A stretch of DNA of 64,000 nucleotides from Hibiscus mutabilis (taxonomy: Eukaryota; Streptophyta; Magnoliopsida; Malvales; Malvaceae), in NCBI GenBank assembly GCA_019671005.1, contig CM033745.1, positions 37,369,834-37,433,833 on the forward strand, written 5' to 3'. Position 1 is the first letter of the stretch, and every line of letters begins with the position of its first letter. Both the position numbers and the translations under genes were made by a program. This document shows, piece after piece, positions 47,531-59,040 of the stretch. Under the pieces are notes generated by a model. That model was given only the letters and a program-made list of their open reading frames with translations. It was not told the origin of the DNA and ran no database searches.

Positions 47531-50500
47531 CCAAAGTGCAAGGAAGGAACAGTGGTTGATCGCCAGCCCTAGAAGGCACGGACAAGGGTTTGTTGATCCT
47601 TACAACGCAATTTGCATTTTCTAGACGAAACTTCTCCCCCTTTGATTCGATTGTTCTTCGTTGAGGTATGGACGTTGAAGTTCCTTTTTAACAATAAATT
47701 TCCCAGTTTTAGTTTGATCTTAGTTTGTTGGTCGAAATGTTGCTGATAACCTTTTTTGCTGAGAAAGGAAATGAAAAGTTTTGGATGTCTTGTTTTATTG
47801 TTTTATCCAAAGGTTTTGAATGATGGTGGCGGCCATATGAGATCTAATCTTTTCTCTTATTTTATCGGTAACCAAACGCAGTTTAAGTTGTCGTTTCTGT
47901 TTTTGTTTTGGGTTGTTTATTTTTATTGTAATTTTCTCATGAAATGGCAAAAGTGCAAAGATTGTTTGGAGAATGTTCCATTCTGTATTTATAACTTATA
48001 GCAAATTGGATAGCTGTTCATGAATCGTTTGCTATTTCCTTTTTTTAATTCGGCTTTTTGTTGTTTAAAGTTTCAAATCCTTGTTCTTTTTTTAGCGACT
48101 CCATTGCTGTTTTGCGACAGATTTCTTCTCACCGATTTATGTTTTTTTTGGAGTGGCATATTTACAGCTCGTTCTCTGTTTAAGTACATTTATTTTTAGA
48201 ATACTACAGTAGATGTTTAGAAATTAAGAACTTTGATATATAAATTATTTACCATTTCAAAATTTCCTTTTTAGGAAAAAGGTGGAACCTCCTTTTAAAA
48301 CATTGAATATTTAATCTTCATTATAGTCAAACTGTGAAGATTTATGTGATTATCTTTATTGTTAGTGCGTCTTTTGGAATGTTCTTATTTTTTAATACAT
48401 GTGATACAGTTAGCTCATGCACCAGCTGCTTGTCTAAAAAGCTAGCATTTTGCAAAAGAAGGGATTTCAGCAGAAAATAGAAGTTATGTTTTAGTTCATA
48501 AAATCATGGTTGCCACTGCTGCTACATCGGCATTTTTTCTAGTCACTTCTTCTCCAGACTCATCTGAATCAAAAAACAAGAAGCTTGGAGGTGGATCTAC
48601 TAGCCTCGAAAGCATCAAGTCGAAACCCTTGGCTTCTGCTGGAGGTTTGCAAGTCAAGTCAAATGCTCAAGCCCATCCAAAAATAAATGGTTCCACAGGT
48701 GTAACGACTCCTGTGGAAAGTTTCAAGAACGATGATGGTGTGAGTTCTCCTCCTCCCAGAACATTTATCAACCAGTTGCCTGATTGGAGCATGCTTCTTG
48801 CTGCTATTACAACTATTTTCTTGGCTGCTGAGAAGCAGTGGATGATGCTTGATTGGAAGCCAAGGCGAACTGACATGGTCATTGATCCATTTGGAATAGG
48901 GAAGATTGTTCAGGATGGTCTTGTTTACAGCCAGAACTTCTCGATTAGATCATATGAGATAGGTGCTGATCGAACAGCATCCATAGAGACGTTAATGAAT
49001 AATTTACAGGTAAAGTTATATTTATTTGGCTAGAATGTTTGAACAACTAACATTAATAACCAAAATTTATAATTATTGATTTTTTTTATGTTGAGATATT
49101 GCATAAGCCTGAATTTAGTTAATATCTCATTTTTGGCAGGAAACAGCTATTAATCATTGTAGAAGTGCTGGACTGCTTGGAGAAGGTTTTGGTGCAACCC
49201 CTGAGATGTGCAAGAAGAACCTAATATGGGTTGTCACACGGATGCAAATTGTGATTGATCGCTATCCTACTTGGTAAGACATACTTTCTTGAACAAGATT
49301 TGCTTTTGTAGCAACAATTCATAATAAGCCACTGTTGCTCTACCCATATGGTTAAGGTATCTGGCATGTGTTCTATCACTAACTAGTTTAGTTCTTGAAT
49401 TATGACAATATATACTTTTGTGGACTGATTTGACTATATATGGTTAAGGCATCTGGCATCTGGCTCGTGTTTGTTACATTAAAATGAGAACCTGTGTTGT
49501 TGTTTAAGTTTAAGCTAAAAGGTCAGGGTATAAGTTGAAGACAATCGAATCAAGTCACCAGGAATAAATAAGAGAAGGAAGATAAACCTGATACACTTCT
49601 TTATTTAATGAGACTCCCTATTTGAAATATGAAGAATAGGACATTATTTTGTCATTTTTGTTAATGTTAATGCTTACCCTCTAATTCATGATTTAGGTAC
49701 CTGTGCACTATCTTGCTTTAAGCACTGGTGATAAAAATGAACATTAACTTAATATTGCCTTTTCTTTTGAAAGGAAAAGGGGCCTCGTTAAAAATTAACA
49801 TTAACTTAATATTGGCTATAGTTTAGTCAATTTACTGGTGTTACCTTTGTTTTGGGGTTGTAAAAATTGTAATCATGAAGAAGTTGGGCTAAAATAGTTA
49901 TTGTCGGCAAGGTATATACTTGTCTGTTCCAGCTCATTCTCTTGAGCGATTGAATTTTATTTAGCATCCTTATATATCACAAAAATTATTAGTTCTGGAT
50001 GTATTGGGAGTACTTTGAAATTTATATCATGAACATTGAACTTATTTATGTCTGTTTTGCAGGGGTGATGTTGTTCAAGTTGACACTGGGCCAGTGCATC
50101 TGGGAAGAATGGGATGCGAAGAGATTGACTTGTCAGCAATAGTGAAACTGGTGAAATTTTAACAAGAGCCACAAGGTGGGGTATTCTTTATAACAGGAGA
50201 CAACAACCATTTTCTTTTTTTCGTGTCATAATCTGTTGTTTTGTGCCACAAATTTGTTCTTCTCACAAGAATAATCTAGGAATAGACCAAATACGTTTTC
50301 AGTTGATGCATGAGTTGATATTTTTGGTTTCCCTGGACACATTGAAAGGCGCTCCTCTCTTTATATTTTTGGTTTAGTTGCACATTCTTCAATGGTGTTT
50401 CATGAGTGACTAATCTGGGTCTCCTCTGTTGGTTTTGGTGATCTGCAGTGTGTGGGTGATGAAGAATAAGCTGACTAGAAGATTATCTAAAATTCCAGAA

Positions 50501-51534
50501 GAGGTTCGTGGAGAAATAGAACCTTTCTTTATGAATTCTGATCCTGTTCTGGCTGAGGATAGCCAGAAACTAGTGAAACTTGATGACAGAACAGCTGAAT
50601 ATGTGTGCAAAGGTTTAACTGTAAGTCCCTGCTGAGCCCTCCTCCCTTCATCTGTATAGCTATGGCAGTCGGCACTTTTTCTGTTCATTTTTTGCTTTCA
50701 TAATAAACTTCCTTTCTAATTTGCAGCCTAAATGGAGTGACTTGGATGTCAATCAGCATGTGAATAATGTGAAGTACATTGGTTGGATCCTTGAGGTAGA
50801 CACCCTGCAGCTACGTCTCCCGCTTACCTCTTTCTATCTGGTGATAACAATTGAACCAAAATCATAACCATTTAGTTTTATATACCTTAATTTTTACCTG
50901 TGATGCTGAACTGGAACTTCGCTTAGAATGTTCTAACCTGACCAGACTCAACTATTTTACCTTGGCTTCTGGTTTATTCAGGAAAGAGCAAATCCGTGGC
51001 CGTAAGTTTAGGGGGAAAAAATCTTTACTATAGCCATTCCTGAGACGTGTTTAAAGTTGCAGTACTGATAAAGAACAATTATGTTCTGACGACTTTGCTT
51101 GGCTAGTTCTAATTACTGATGTCCCCAATTTCGATGGAAGTTTTCTTGGAATCAATAGCTAATATGAAATTGCAATCTGCTTTTCTTCAGATCTTCACAA
51201 ATTAAGTCATTTATATGTTTGGTGTTTACTTGCATTTTAACTGGAAGGTAATACTTGCAGAGTGCTCCATTGCCAATCTTGGAGAGTCATGAGCTTTGTT
51301 CCATGACTCTGGAGTATAGGAGGGAGTGTGGGAGGGAGGACAGCGTGCTGCAGTCACTAACTGCTGTCTCCGATTCGGATGTGGAGAACACCAGAAATTT
51401 TGGTGAAATTAATTGCCAGCACTTGCTCCAACTCGAGGACGGGCCCGAGATTGTGAGAGGGAGGACCCGATGGAGGCCTAAGGATGCCAAAAGTCTTCAG
51501 TAATGTGGGTAAAATTTCTGCTGAAAGAGCATAG
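47531..51534 (+). pseudogene. FATB: FATB palmitoyl-ACP thioesterase gene, lesioned copy
   Basis: FATB releases saturated fatty acids, mainly palmitate, from ACP in the plastid stroma. A 5' UTR intron is likely (donor at 47666). Coding exons: 48506-49009, 49140-49273, 50063-50175, 50449-50620, 50727-50795, 51261-51534. Exon 1 starts MVATAATSAFFLVTSSP (transit peptide) and has the hydrophobic LPDWSMLLAAITTIFLAA. The catalytic set is kept: Asn and His in DVNQHVNNVKYIGW (exon 5), Cys in YRRECGRED (exon 6). Lesions: exon 3 lacks one base right after VDT (near 50092), giving an early stop; in the downstream frame a normal Trp codon is TGA (near 50125); at the 3' end the frame stops at TAA 51501, while the usual C-terminus (VGKISAERA, stop 51532) lies one frame over. 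Exon phases are otherwise consistent. I call it a pseudogene; sequence error could explain the indels but less easily the TGA. Confidence 0.85.
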
Positions 51535-52362
51535 AAATCCAAGTCTCTGAATCATGGCTGGAGAGTGAAGCAGTAGTAATCTCATTGCTGTGTGTAGTAT
51601 CTGTCTGAGTATTTTCTTTTTCAGATTTCTATACATATGTTCCTTTAGAAAAAGGACCGTAAGTAGACTTGTCTGAGACTCGGGTTTTTTGCTTGGCCCA
51701 GTCGGCTCGGCTCGTATCAGCCAGGCCTCAGACAAGGATTTTGTGATTTTGGCTCTTGCTCTAACCAGCAGGCTCTTTTCATGAAAGTTATGACCATGTG
51801 AATGCCCCCCTACTAACCAGTTAAGAGTCTGTCTAGTTTAGGACAAATTTATAGGATTTGTATATTTTTTGTTTGCCTTTTTATCTTAAACTAAATTTGC
51901 TTTTATCTTAAACTAAATTTGCTTTACTTTATTCTGGTTTTGGTTTAGGTATTGAATTAAAGTTCTTAATCATCAACTTTTTGGTGTACCTTATAATGAT
52001 TGCAAAGAGAATTGCAGAGCAGGCTAACCAAGACGAAAACAGGAGAGCTAAAAGCTTAAATAGCAGTTATTTATTTATTTATTTATTTTTACAAAATATT
52101 GATTTCATTGAAAAAAATTGGAAAGAGAACAAAATGTACACCCTAGTAAACATATAATATTGAAATTATAACCAAAATGTCCTATATAAACAACGAAATA
52201 AAATCTGAAACCTCAGTAGGGACTGAAAAGTCTGATTCTGGCCTAATGCGAGTTATTTGTTTCAATTTCTATCTTTCTACTTGTAATAGGTATTGGTATT
52301 TATTCGGATTTTGTCTCTCATTATTAGGTAAAAAGGTCGAAATTATTCTATATAATTATTTT
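51535..52362. other. Spacer after FATB with a short tandem duplication
   Basis: Probable FATB 3' UTR, then AT-rich DNA. A ~22-base unit containing cttaaactaaatttgctttt is repeated twice near 51880-51925, and an ATTT repeat lies near 52063-52087. No gene recognised. Confidence 0.5.
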
Positions 52363-53443
52363 GGCACAATGTTAAAAGTAGCCTTCAATGTTTGACCTTT
52401 TGGTCACTTTAGCACCTATTCTTTTTTTTGTGTGCAAACAATCACCTAACGTTTTATTTTCGTTCAAATTTCACCATGTTGGATGAAAACCGTTAGTCAA
52501 CTAACGGTCAACGCCTAAGGCTGACGTGACATGTCTGCATGGCATGAGGAGATAACGTGGTGATACAATATGGCATTTTGCTTACGTGACATCTTAAAAA
52601 AATTTAAAATTTAAATAATATTTTTTAAAAAATATTCACTTTGCTGACGTGGCATCATTTGATTGGTTAAAATATATTTTAAAAAATATTTTTTTTAAAA
52701 AATAGCCCCAATTTTTTTAAATTTCACAAAATAGCCCCCAAAATTTGAAATTCTTAACTCTCTCAAACCCAAATCCCGATTTGAGCCGATTCCGCCGTCG
52801 ATTGCCACGTCGCCGCCCACCATATTAGTCGTCGGACCATCACAATCATTTACCCTACCATCCTGTCGCTGGAAGTCGACCGACGCCGTGTGAAACGTTG
52901 GACGAAGAAGAAATCGTTGAATGGTTCATTTAAACGATTCATAATGAACGGCGGCAGAACATACAACGAATGATGTGTGAGTCATTCGGCGTGGGAAGGC
53001 GCTTCACTCCGTCGCCGGCAATGCGGCCAACGCCAACGGGATTGACTGAATTTGGGGGTTTTGGGGACTATTTTGAAAATATTTGAAAATTTTAGGATAT
53101 TTTATTTTTTTAAAATATATAATTATTTTTAAAAATATTTTTAACCAATCGGATGATGCCACATTAGCAAAGTGCCACATGACATCATCTGATTTGTTAA
53201 AAATATATTTTTTAAAATGTCACGTCAACATAGTGTCATGTGGTATTACCACATTATCTCCCATGCTATGCAGACATGCCACATTAGCCTCAGGCGTTGA
53301 TCGTTAGTTAACTAACAGTTTCTATCCAATGGGTGAAATTTGAACGAAAATGAAATGTTAGGTGGTTGTTTGCACTAAAAAAAGAATAGAGGCTAAGGTG
53401 ACCAAAATGTCAAAACGTTGGGGGTTACTTTTGACCTTTTGCC
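52363..53443. mobile_element. Mutator-type long-TIR element with perfect 9-bp duplication
   Basis: 1081 bp. The ends are ggcacaatgttaaaagtagc and the complement of ggcaaaaggtcaaaagtaac. Flanks carry the identical 9 bases aattatttt (52354-52362 and 53444-53452). Arms of 350-400 bases pair with each other (for example gttagtcaactaacggtcaa against its mirror near 53300). The centre (52780-53040) is CpG-rich. No transposase is encoded. Confidence 0.85.
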
Positions 53444-54394
53444 AATTATTTTTATAGATAGTCTTCATGAATAAAATAAAAAATCAAAAAGTAATCTTAT
53501 AATTTTTAAAAATTATTCGTTATACAATGAAAAAAAGAAGTATTTTTTCCTTTTTTTTAAGTTTAAGTTAAATAAAAAATAAGTTAATTAAAAAAGATAA
53601 AAAATTAAATTAAATTTTAATCAAACATTTTTTTACTTTTATTCATCAACGTTCATAAAATTCAATACGATATTGAATTTCGGAAACAATTTTCTCTCAA
53701 TTCAACTCTTCATTTATTTGTTATCAACTAAAGTTTACGGTTAGGGTTAGGCTTGTCACGTTCTTGTAGAGAACCATGGTCAAAGGAAGGGGTAAAAAAT
53801 TGTGTACGGTTAGGGTTTTTTTGGGAAAAAGTTTGGTTGTAGAAGATGAAGAAGAAGACTGTTTGAAGGAAAATAAAGAAAAGGAATTATGAAAGAGGGA
53901 AGGGTGTTTTAATTAAAAGAAAACTGACACAAGTAAGAGGAGAGAGAGTGGAGGCAACGATTATAAGCATGAGGAAGAAAGATGATGTGATGGGGAAGTT
54001 AATGCAAAGTGAAAAGTAGGAAAGAGAAAGTGAAAAGTGTAATGATGGGGTAGGGTTTTGAAAATTAAATAGGTATAAAATCCCTTTTTTTGCCTTTTTA
54101 ATGCCGCCCAAAAACTTTGGAAAAGTTTGGCCCTTTTTGACTTCCCTTAGAAAGGTAAGGACAAAACCCAAACCCTAATTAAAAAATGCTTCTTCCTTAA
54201 ACCAAGCCCTCACTTGACACTTGCAGCTGTGGGATGCAAGCTGACATGGGGTGATAAAGACAAAATAAAAGCATATCATAAAATAAATAACTAAGGGACA
54301 AAGAACAAAAAGATAAACTTAATTATTTATAAACATAGGAAATATAAAAATGCTATAGCAAAATAGAATTTGTAGGGGTTTTAAACTCTCATGG

Positions 54395-55530
54395 ATCATG
54401 GATGAGCAAGGAGGACTTGTCTCGTAAGATCGGGGCTCCAGTATAAGCCTTCAGTCTTTGGCCATTGACCTTGAAGATGGTGTCATCGTTAAGGTTCTTG
54501 ATTTCCAGAGCACCATGAGGATAAAACTTGTGCACTTGGAAAGGGCATGGCCATCATGACTTGAGTTTGCCAGGGAAAAGCTTGATCCTAGAGTTGTAGA
54601 GGAGAACTTGTTGGCCTTTTGAGAAATGTCGTGACAAAAGATGCTTGTCATGCAACCTCTTTGTTTTCCCCTTGTATAAGCGCGCATTCTCATAAGCTTG
54701 GGCTCTAAATTCTTCCATCTTATTCAACTCCAACAACCTTCTTTCTCCCGCTAGCTGGGCGTCCATATTGAGCTTTTTAATGGCCCAATAAGCCTTGTAT
54801 TCTAGCTCAACGGGAAGGTGACATGCCTTGCCATAGACAAGATTGAATGGAGACATTCCCAAAGGTGTTTTAAAAGCTGTGCGATAAGCCTATAAGGCTT
54901 CATCAATTCTTGGAGACCAGTCATTCCTTTTGGGGTTGACCATATTCTCTAATATTTGTTTTATCTCTCATTGGAGATTTGAGCTTGACCATTGGTTTGG
55001 GGATGGTATGCTGTAGCAATTTTGTGCTTCACCCCATATCTTTGTAATGTTTTGGTAATAAGCTTGTTGTCGGAGTGGGTTCTCTCATCGCTTATGATGG
55101 CTCTTGAAGCTTCAAATCTTGTGAAAGTATTCTTTTGAAGGAACTTCAAGACTGTCTTGGAGTCATTTTTTTGTGTAGCCACTGCCTCGACCCATTTGGA
55201 CACATAACCCACTGCTAACAAGATGTAAAGATCTCCAAACGATGCAGGGAAGGGTCCCATGAAGTCTATTCCCCATACATCAAAGAGTTCCACCTCCAAG
55301 ATGCATTGCAATGGCATTTCATGCCTTTAAGATATATTCCCCGACCTTTGACATCTGTCACAAGCCTTGCAAAATTTATGTGCATCCTTGAAGAGTGTGG
55401 GCCAATAGAATCCTGATTGTAGGACCTTTGCAGCAGTCTTAGCTCCTCCAAAATGGCCTCCATACAAAGATGAATGGCAATGGGATAAGACCTCTTTTTG
55501 TTCCTCTTTGGGGACACATCTTCGAATCAT
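54395..55530 (-). pseudogene. Athila A1 integrase
   Basis: Zinc-binding region (FKDAHKFCKACDRCQ, about 55400), core (ELFDVWGIDFMGPFPASFGD with the first Asp, then ISDERTH with the second) and C-terminal region (SPFNLVYGKACHLPVELEYK). The Glu of the catalytic triad is Gln (NGQAQISNE). Several stops and frame changes, so inactive. Confidence 0.82.
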
Positions 55531-55606
55531 TTGGTCGGCACATTGCTTGAATAAATAATGCTCATCCCAATAGTAGATTCACACCATGTTTTAATTTCTT
55601 TCTTTT

Positions 55607-56586
55607 CTACCTATTCAAATCAGAAGGCAAAACGCCGCTAACGAGAAAGTTAACAATATTAACATACCATAGAATTGCCACATCAAATAATATTTTCTCA
55701 TTAGGAAATTTCTCCTTAATTTCTAGTTCAACGTTACATTCAACCTTGTTCTCAAGCCTAGAAAGGTGATCAACAACCTGATTTTCAGTGCCATTTCTAT
55801 CCATAACCTCTAAGTCAAATTCTTGCAAGAGAAGTATCCACGTAATAAGTCTAGGTTTAGCATCCTTTTTAGTCACTAAGTACTTAATAGCTGAATGATT
55901 AGTATGTACAATGACCTTAGTGCCTATCAAGCATGCTCTAAGCTTATCAAAAGCAAACACAACAACCAACAATTCTTTCTCCGTGGTTGTGTAACTGATT
56001 TGTGCATCATTTAAAGTTCGACTAGCATAATAAATAACATGAAAGATCTTACCTCGATGTTGTCCAAGTACTGCCCCACTACATAATCACTTGCATCACA
56101 CATAAGCTCAAGTGGTGAGGTCCAATCTAGGGGAACAACAATGGGTGCTGAGATAAGCTTCTCCTTAAGTTCCTTGAATGTGCTGTAGCAATCTTCATCA
56201 AACACGAAGGGCTGGTTCTACTGTAGCAAAATGCATAACGGCTTGGAGATCTTGGAAAAGTCCTTTATGAACCTTCTATAAAAGCCAGTATGGCCCAAGA
56301 AACTCCGAATGCCCTTCACGGTGGTGGGAGGAAATAGCTTCTCAATCACTTCAACTTTAGCTTTGTCCACCTCTATCCCTTTTTGCGAGATCTTGTGGCC
56401 TAAAACAGTCCTTTCAGCTACCATAAAATGACATTTCTCCTAATTGAGTACTAAATCTGCTTATTCACATCACTTAAGCACATTTGCTAAATTATCCAAG
56501 CATGACTTGAAGTCATCTCTGGAGACTGAAAAATCATCCATGAAGATCTCCAAAAATTCTTCAACCATGTCCGACAAGATGGCTGT
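55607..56586 (-). pseudogene. Athila A1 reverse transcriptase end and RNase H
   Basis: From right to left: the RT DD motif IFMDDFSVS (near 56540), RFIKDFSKISKPLC in the connection region, LELMCDASDYVVG at the start of RNase H and NHSAIKYLVTKKDAKPRL later, where the usual TDHSA Asp is Asn. The RT is cut at 56586 within the codons preceding ILSDMVEEF. Confidence 0.8.
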
Positions 56587-57998
56587 TGCATGTTGTGATG
56601 TACTATAAATGATACGCAAATAGTGCAAGCATACACATCGAACAAGTAATACAATGATGAGCGAGATCGTCTCCATAGGGATTGGATGCCAAACTAGCTT
56701 AGTCAAAACACACAAACTTGCAACTTGAAAATAAATACAATAGCAATTGGAAACAAGTTCAAAAATGCTATAGCAAAAACTGTAATATAAACTAGGTTGA
56801 AACAAGGATACTTCAAACGTCCTCTCACATGTACGAAGCTCTCTATTGGGATGACAGGCTGAGTTTATCAAGGACTCCTATGTCTAAGTCTCAAGAATGT
56901 TTAGCTCTAACTTGCTCATATCATGCTCGATAGAGTTTATTAAGGTTTTTCTAAACTATCTCTAGCAAGAAACATGACAGCCATAATTCTATGGCAATAC
57001 CTCTCGGCGTGAACCCTAGCAAGCCACTATCCTTGAAGTTCTACTCCTTTTAGTCTTTGAAACTCTACACTTATCTCTAAGGTGAGTTAGGATTTTACCT
57101 CTCAGCATCAAACCTCATTGTCCACGTAGATCTAAGCCTATCTCTCTCGAATGTTAAGCTATCCAACACCTAAGCAAAGGCTAACTCTCGAAAGCTCTTA
57201 CAAGCTTAAGGCATACAAAACAATGGACAAAGCATGTAAAGGGCAAGAAAGCAAACCAAACATTCATTCAAACTTAAAACATAAGTATCCCAAAACAAAC
57301 TCAAGCCACTTAAAATCAGTTCATGGCTGGGAAAATATCATCCACAATCAATCGTTTAAGACAACCCATCCAAATATAAAGAAATGAAACAGCAAAAGTA
57401 ACTAAAGAAAGGGGAACTCCCAAGCCACCTTGGACTGCCTTGAACCGATCTAAGCTTGCTGCTTCTCTCAAAGGCCAGCAAGAACACCCATTGGAGCTTC
57501 AACAACAGAGGACACCATGATGGAGAAGATGAAGAAAGGTAGCTGCCTTTTTCTCTTTTTCTTAGCTCACAAAGTAACTTTTTCGGCCCTCTCTTTAGTG
57601 TAGGTGTATTTTTCTTTATATAGTGGGGCTCCTAAAGTTTTGTGCCCTTAATTCCAAGGGAATATTCCCTTCACATGCGGGCTCACAGCTGGCTGATAGG
57701 TCCACGTGTGGGGCTGCAAAGTATCCTCAATTCTTTGTCCTCTAGTGCGCCCATAAATGCTATCGAAAATGCTATGGCATTTTCCCTGCATTGCTTCTCT
57801 TTTCCCTGCACATCACCACACCAAACAACAACCTTCCCAAGCAGCACCATTCTTACAAATAAACAAAACCAACACCACCAATTGCAACTATATGAACTAA
57901 ATGCATCTATATGCCATGAAATAAGATGAAATGGGCTTGATTTCATACAATAACTTAAGTAAAAAGGCATGAAATGTTAACCTTTTACAAGGTTAACA
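56587..57998 (-). repeat. 3' LTR of Athila-type element A2
   Basis: On the minus strand it begins TGTTAACCTTG at 57998, directly after a PPT, and ends ...CATGCA at 56587, where the RT of A1 resumes; length 1412 bp. The first 24 bases form a perfect hairpin (tgttaacctt at 57975-57984, aaggttaaca at 57989-57998, 4-base loop). The left boundary is inferred from the A1 coding sequence; gctgt (56582-56586) would be the target duplication, to be confirmed outside the window. Confidence 0.7.
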
Positions 57999-58010
57999 CC
58001 CCCCAAACTT
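57999..58010 (-). other. Polypurine tract of A2
   Basis: Minus strand AAGTTTGGGGGG directly before the LTR start, preceded by GAGGACAAGCAATGGCTT, the usual form in Athila elements. Confidence 0.85.
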
Positions 58011-59040
58011 AAGCCATTGCTTGTCCTCAAGCAATGAATAGAAATAAACAGAAGAATGCTACGGCATTAAATCGGTTCAAGATAGAGCTATGGCAAAATT
58101 TCAGTCCTCAGAAAATAAAGGCTTCAACATGCTAGACAGTTTTGGGATTTTAAGAACTTTTCCTTAGGTCAAGATCCTTCGAATGTGTGTGTGTGTGATT
58201 ACACCCACCCTATGCTTAACAAAGTTAGAAGATTTTTAACTAAGTTTTCAAGTTTTCCCTAGTTTTTGTTGACCTTTAAGCACAAGTTACTCCCATAATT
58301 CTAACTTCTCTCTCTTTTTTAAGTACTACTACGAGGGGAGTCAGCTCATCACAACTACCTTCCTAGACTTGAAAATGAAGTAGAGAAAACACCCCATTCC
58401 CTAGCCTATTTAGCAAAGTCATCCCGTGACTACTTTCATTCACTCATATGCTATTGCTACCATTTATTAAAGGGTGTTTTCCAGGCAATGCAATGCATAG
58501 AGGAGTGTCCCTCTATAGCTATGCTGACGTCTTTATTCATAATTCAACACAAACAAAAAAAGAGCTAATTAAGCCTTTATGCTTCCATTTATCATTTAAG
58601 TTCATTCTACACATTTAAACTAAAGCATACGAGAGTTTTTCACCAAAAATCATCTAACAGTTTTAAACATAGAGAGCATGCAATCATGTAACACTCACAT
58701 CATAAAGCATCAAACCCTAAAGGCAGTTCTACCAATCTTAGTAGTCATATGTATTCAATCAATTCACAACCATAAAATTCAACTACTCATCATCAGACAT
58801 CATCAACTTATTCACAAAACTGTCATTATACTCACTAAATGCCATAGCAAAAATCTGTTCATAACTAAATTCTAATGCAAATGATCAACTATGAGCACCA
58901 ACACCCCTAAACTTGAAGGATGTAGTGTCCTTAATGCATGAAAATAAAATGAACTAAGCTAAAATTTAAATGTAAATGTAGTTTACCTCCTAAAAAATTA
59001 TTTTGGTGTTTTTGGTTTGCGACCTTGGTGCTTGATTCTC
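58011..59040 (-). other. A2 region between the extra ORF and the PPT
   Basis: Non-coding on the minus strand. A second PPT-like string (CTTCAAGTTTAGGGGTGTTG) lies near 58900-58920. Long 3' spacers are normal in Athila elements. Confidence 0.55.

Larger units (their letters stand above)
53750..56586 (-). mobile_element. Athila-type retrotransposon A1, truncated at both ends
   Basis: Minus-strand pol remnants in the order RT end (56586 leftwards: MVEEFLEIFMDDFSVS), RNase H (56205-55607), integrase (55530-54395). The element ends near 53750, a few codons into the extra ORF seen in A2 (MVLYKNVTS at 53777). No 3' LTR is present, and the RT N-terminal part is missing because the LTR of A2 abuts at 56587. 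Frame breaks occur throughout. Confidence 0.8.
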
